Assembly: GCA_944331915.1 (NCBI GenBank)
Contig: CALVIR010000007.1
Location: 1-43,395 of the forward strand
Direction: 5' to 3'
DNA: 43,395 nt
Origin: an uncultured Bacilli bacterium
GTDB taxonomy: Bacteria; Bacillota_I; Bacilli_A; RF39; UBA660
Each line of letters opens with the position of its first letter. Position 1 is the first letter of the stretch. Position numbers and translations under genes: made by a program. Below, in pieces: positions 41,505-43,395 of this stretch. The notes beneath the pieces were generated by a model that made no database searches, was not told where the DNA came from, and saw only the letters and a program-made list of their open reading frames with translations.

Positions 41505-41539
41505 ATTGATATAGAACAAATAGAAAGAAGGTATGAAAA

Positions 41540-41599
41540 ATGCAAGCTAGCATCCGTTTACAAATAGTTACCTGGGGGGGGGGGACTTTAGAAGCTTAA
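41540..41599 (+). CDS. Putative 19-residue leader peptide containing the poly-G tract
   Basis: ATG 41540 follows AGAAGG (41526-41531) at 8-nt spacing and reads MQASIRLQIVTWGGGTLEA, stop 41597-41599. The 11-G tract (41574-41584) falls in the codons for Trp and three Gly. With one more G the frame would continue to TAG at 41632-41634, across the 5' arm of the terminator at 41622. With one fewer it would stop at once (TTTAG). This frame behaviour is read directly from the sequence; that the ORF is translated is inference. An earlier ATG at 41533 gives only a 5-codon ORF. Confidence 0.4.
   Translation: MQASIRLQIVTWGGGTLEA
41574..41584 (+). repeat. Homopolymeric tract of 11 G
   Basis: Eleven consecutive G in a region that is otherwise strongly AT-rich. 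Such tracts change length by slipped-strand mispairing and are classic phase-variation switches. The exact length may be miscalled in sequencing. Confidence 0.9.
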
Positions 41600-41621
41600 G
41601 TACTTTCTTTAATCGTGGAAT

Positions 41622-41656
41622 AAGAACAGGATAGAAGGATTCTGTTCTTTTTTTGG
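41622..41656 (+). terminator. Intrinsic terminator (possible attenuator) before the surface-protein gene
   Basis: The perfect 8-bp stem AAGAACAG/CTGTTCTT (41622-41629/41642-41649) has a 12-nt loop and a run of T to 41654. It lies between the leader ORF and the gene at 41678, in the same direction, so it would cut the transcript short unless disrupted. Confidence 0.75.
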
Positions 41657-41677
41657 TTAAATGAAAGGTGTAAAAAA

Positions 41678-43135
41678 ATGAAAAGACTATTATTAAATAC
41701 TAAAGTATCAAAAATATATATAATAAGTGTAATACTAATAACTTTATTACTATTAGCAAGTTATTATTCGTATGCGATGTTTACTGTAAGTAAAGAAAAA
41801 AATAATGCGATAAGTATTGTGACAGGGACATTAAGTTATGATTTGAAAATTGATGGAGTTAGTACAGATGAAATAGTAGTAAATGCGTTGGATACAGCTA
41901 CATTTACTGTTACTTTAAGTAATCCTAATGAGAGAATAGCAAGATTTAATTTTTATTATATAGGTGAGGTAGATGAAGGAGTAAAGATGGGGTATTTAGA
42001 AGGAGATAATAGAAATATTCCTCCTAATGCTTCAGGAGTAAATTTAACAGCTAAAGATTCGATTGGGAGTGTTAATACATATTTAATTACAGTTTTCAAT
42101 TCTACTTTGGTGACACAAACTATTAAAATTGGTGTGCAAGTGGGACTAGATTATAATAATTTGAGTTTACCTAGTGATGGACATTTGTTTCAAAAATATG
42201 ATTTATTAGCAGACGAGGCTTTAAAGATTAAAGCAACATTAGATGATGATGTATTAAGAACTAAGGAATTATATCTTTTTTCTCAAGAAAAAACTATGCA
42301 AACAGATCAAATAATTGATTATCGTTATATTGGTAGTGAACCAAATAATTATATATATTTTAATGATGAATTATGGCGTATAATAGGTGTTTTTACTGTT
42401 GATGATGGAACAGGAAAGGAAGAAGAACGATTAAAGATAATGAGTAATACGGGTATTTATGGGGTGTCTTTTGATAATACGGGTGAATATGGTAATAGTG
42501 ATTTTGTTAATTCTTCATTAAATCATCTGTTAAATGAAGGGCATGAAAATGAAGAGATTGGTGGCAGTCTTTATTGGAATAGAGCTAGTGGTATTTGCTA
42601 CAATGGTATAAATAATGCTACTAGTACTTGTGATTTTACAACAGTAGGGTTGCTAGATGATGCTAAAAAAATGATTGATAATAGTGTTTGGTATCTTGGA
42701 GGAGTGGCTGATATTTATGTAACACCAATTGAATTTTATAATTATGAACGTGGTAATTTAACTTATAATAATGAAAGGCAAATAAGCTGGACAGGAAAAG
42801 TTGGACTTATTTATCCTTCTGATTATGGTTTTGCAACTAGTGGTGGAGCTAATACCTCAAGAGAAGAATGCTATAATAATTATTTATATTCATGGGCAAG
42901 TGATTGCTATAATAATAATTGGATTTATAAGATTGAGTCTAATATGAAAGTTACCATTACGGCTTCTTCTGAGTTTGTAAATAGAATATTTCATGTTAAT
43001 AATGCAGGATATCTTACAACAACTTATCCTTACTATAGTGATACAGTTTTTCCTACGGTTTATTTGAAACAAAAAATAATAATAACTAATGGAAATGGTA
43101 GTCTTAGTGATCCTTATCAATTAGAATTGTTATAA
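41678..43135 (+). CDS. Exported surface protein, paralogue of the one at 29502
   Basis: This 485-residue protein has an N-terminal signal/anchor helix (about 12-33) then YSYAMFTVSKEKNNAISIVT, the same plan as the protein at 29502 (SYAAF, then TGAI-like). A beta-rich domain (about 40-165) carries FTVTLSNPNERIARFNFYYI. A second region has ELWRIIGVF and cysteine pairs (SGICYNG, TSTCDF, REECYNN, ASDCYNN), followed by an ending VYLKQKIIITNGNGSLSDPY. No LPXTG signal is present. AAAGGTG precedes ATG 41678. Its only visible promoter is upstream of the poly-G leader and terminator, so expression may be phase-variable. Function is unknown; secreted or surface-exposed is likely. Confidence 0.72.
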   Translation: MKRLLLNTKVSKIYIISVILITLLLLASYYSYAMFTVSKEKNNAISIVTGTLSYDLKIDGVSTDEIVVNALDTATFTVTLSNPNERIARFNFYYIGEVDEGVKMGYLEGDNRNIPPNASGVNLTAKDSIGSVNTYLITVFNSTLVTQTIKIGVQVGLDYNNLSLPSDGHLFQKYDLLADEALKIKATLDDDVLRTKELYLFSQEKTMQTDQIIDYRYIGSEPNNYIYFNDELWRIIGVFTVDDGTGKEEERLKIMSNTGIYGVSFDNTGEYGNSDFVNSSLNHLLNEGHENEEIGGSLYWNRASGICYNGINNATSTCDFTTVGLLDDAKKMIDNSVWYLGGVADIYVTPIEFYNYERGNLTYNNERQISWTGKVGLIYPSDYGFATSGGANTSREECYNNYLYSWASDCYNNNWIYKIESNMKVTITASSEFVNRIFHVNNAGYLTTTYPYYSDTVFPTVYLKQKIIITNGNGSLSDPYQLELL

Positions 43136-43162
43136 CGATAGATTTATGATTTATAATAGGTG

Positions 43163-43190
43163 CAGATTGTTTTTTAACAGTCTGTTTTTA
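43163..43190 (+). terminator. Terminator after the second surface-protein gene
   Basis: CAGATTGTT/AACAGTCTG (43163-43171/43176-43184, one G-U), TTTT loop, then TTTTTAT. Confidence 0.8.
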
Positions 43191-43211
43191 TATTATTTGT
43201 AAATAAGTTAC

Positions 43212-43240
43212 TTGCATTACCCTTTTGTTTATTCTATAAT
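43212..43240 (+). promoter_or_regulatory. Promoter near the window end, with the TTACCC motif
   Basis: TTGCAT (43212-43217), a 17-nt spacer and TATAAT (43235-43240). CTTGCATTACCC matches CTTGCGTTACCC of the promoter at 29440 at 11 of 12 bases. It faces out of the window, toward an unseen gene. Confidence 0.65.
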
Positions 43241-43395
43241 CTAAATAGAAGAATAAAAGTATTAACGATATCAAAATGTATATACTAAATGTTGTAGGAG
43301 TGATGTATAGTGAAATTGAATAAGGAGACTAACTATTAAAAGTCAATAGTAATTTTATAAATTTTAATAGTTTGTTATAAATTGGAAAGAAACCC
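43241..43395 (+). other. Leader region at the window edge, no complete gene
   Basis: Downstream of the promoter at 43212 there are only very short ORFs with an RBS-like AGGAGTGATG (about 43298): MYSEIE and a GTG-initiated nine-codon ORF. A small inverted repeat ACTATT/AATAGT follows (about 43333-43350). It may be the 5' leader of another surface-protein gene beyond the window; nothing firmer can be said. Confidence 0.3.

Noticed and set aside
41574-41584. Poly-G tract dismissed as sequencing error
   Set aside because: Length may be wrong by a base, but a run of this size in such AT-rich DNA, in the codons of an ORF with an RBS, is unlikely to be created by error alone; kept as a finding with this caveat.
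42890-43120. Minus-strand ORF in the second surface gene
   Set aside because: Ile/Tyr/Asn-rich shadow of a protein with signal anchor and family ending.

Overview
The window looks like chromosome from an uncultured, very AT-rich, low-GC Gram-positive bacterium of the Bacilli, close to the gut RF39/Erysipelotrichia/Mollicutes-side lineages. Gene order is Bacillus-like (dnaD-nth-ponA-recU, gpsB-rnpB, pgsA-recA-rny, rplM-rpsI, sufCDSUB). There is a cell wall (penicillin-binding protein, LysM protein, LTA synthase, sortase). TGA is used as a stop (ends of dnaD, nth, pyrimidine phosphorylase) and TGG for Trp, so the mycoplasma code does not apply. The lineage is an inference from content; no 16S gene is present.

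Layout. 1-1531: the 3' end of a serine recombinase abuts the 3' half of an amidase/LysM gene, the edge of a mobile element that split a cell-wall hydrolase gene. 1628-8943: HU, DUF1294 membrane protein, cca-dnaD-nth operon, then (minus) recU-ponA and an unknown gene. 9076-14185: a 36-codon ORF, gpsB, RNase P RNA, RodZ-like HTH protein, pgsA, recA (SOS-box candidate), a small HTH gene on minus, rny. 14207-17540 (minus): RNase J, a 240-bp MITE-like element flanked by 16-bp direct repeats, and a membrane glycosyltransferase-like gene. 17597-20984: rplM-rpsI with a structured leader, then three envelope genes. 21072-23336: an SGNH-like cytosolic protein, a HIT protein and a membrane-anchored unknown. 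23459-27845: the Suf Fe-S cluster assembly operon.

27846-43395 is more accessory. It holds a tail-less SSB with a palindrome at its start, an XRE regulator and two small ORFs; a TasA/camelysin-like surface protein; pyrimidine-nucleoside phosphorylase; a thioester adhesin with a VPNTG sorting signal, its sortase, two membrane proteins and LTA synthase; rluB; a ferredoxin; a tail-anchored coiled-coil protein; a DUF4143 AAA ATPase preceded by four exact-period 23-bp repeats; and a second surface protein. That last gene is preceded by a leader ORF containing an 11-G tract and an intrinsic terminator.

The most unusual signals are: (1) the poly-G leader/attenuator at 41477-41656, where only one of three reading frames would carry a ribosome into the terminator stem; (2) the 23-bp repeat array before the ATPase gene; (3) the MITE with 16-bp flanking repeats; (4) the recombinase/amidase junction; (5) the adhesin/sortase pair whose sortase lacks the usual catalytic arginine. 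Many convergent gene pairs share one perfect hairpin as a bidirectional terminator.
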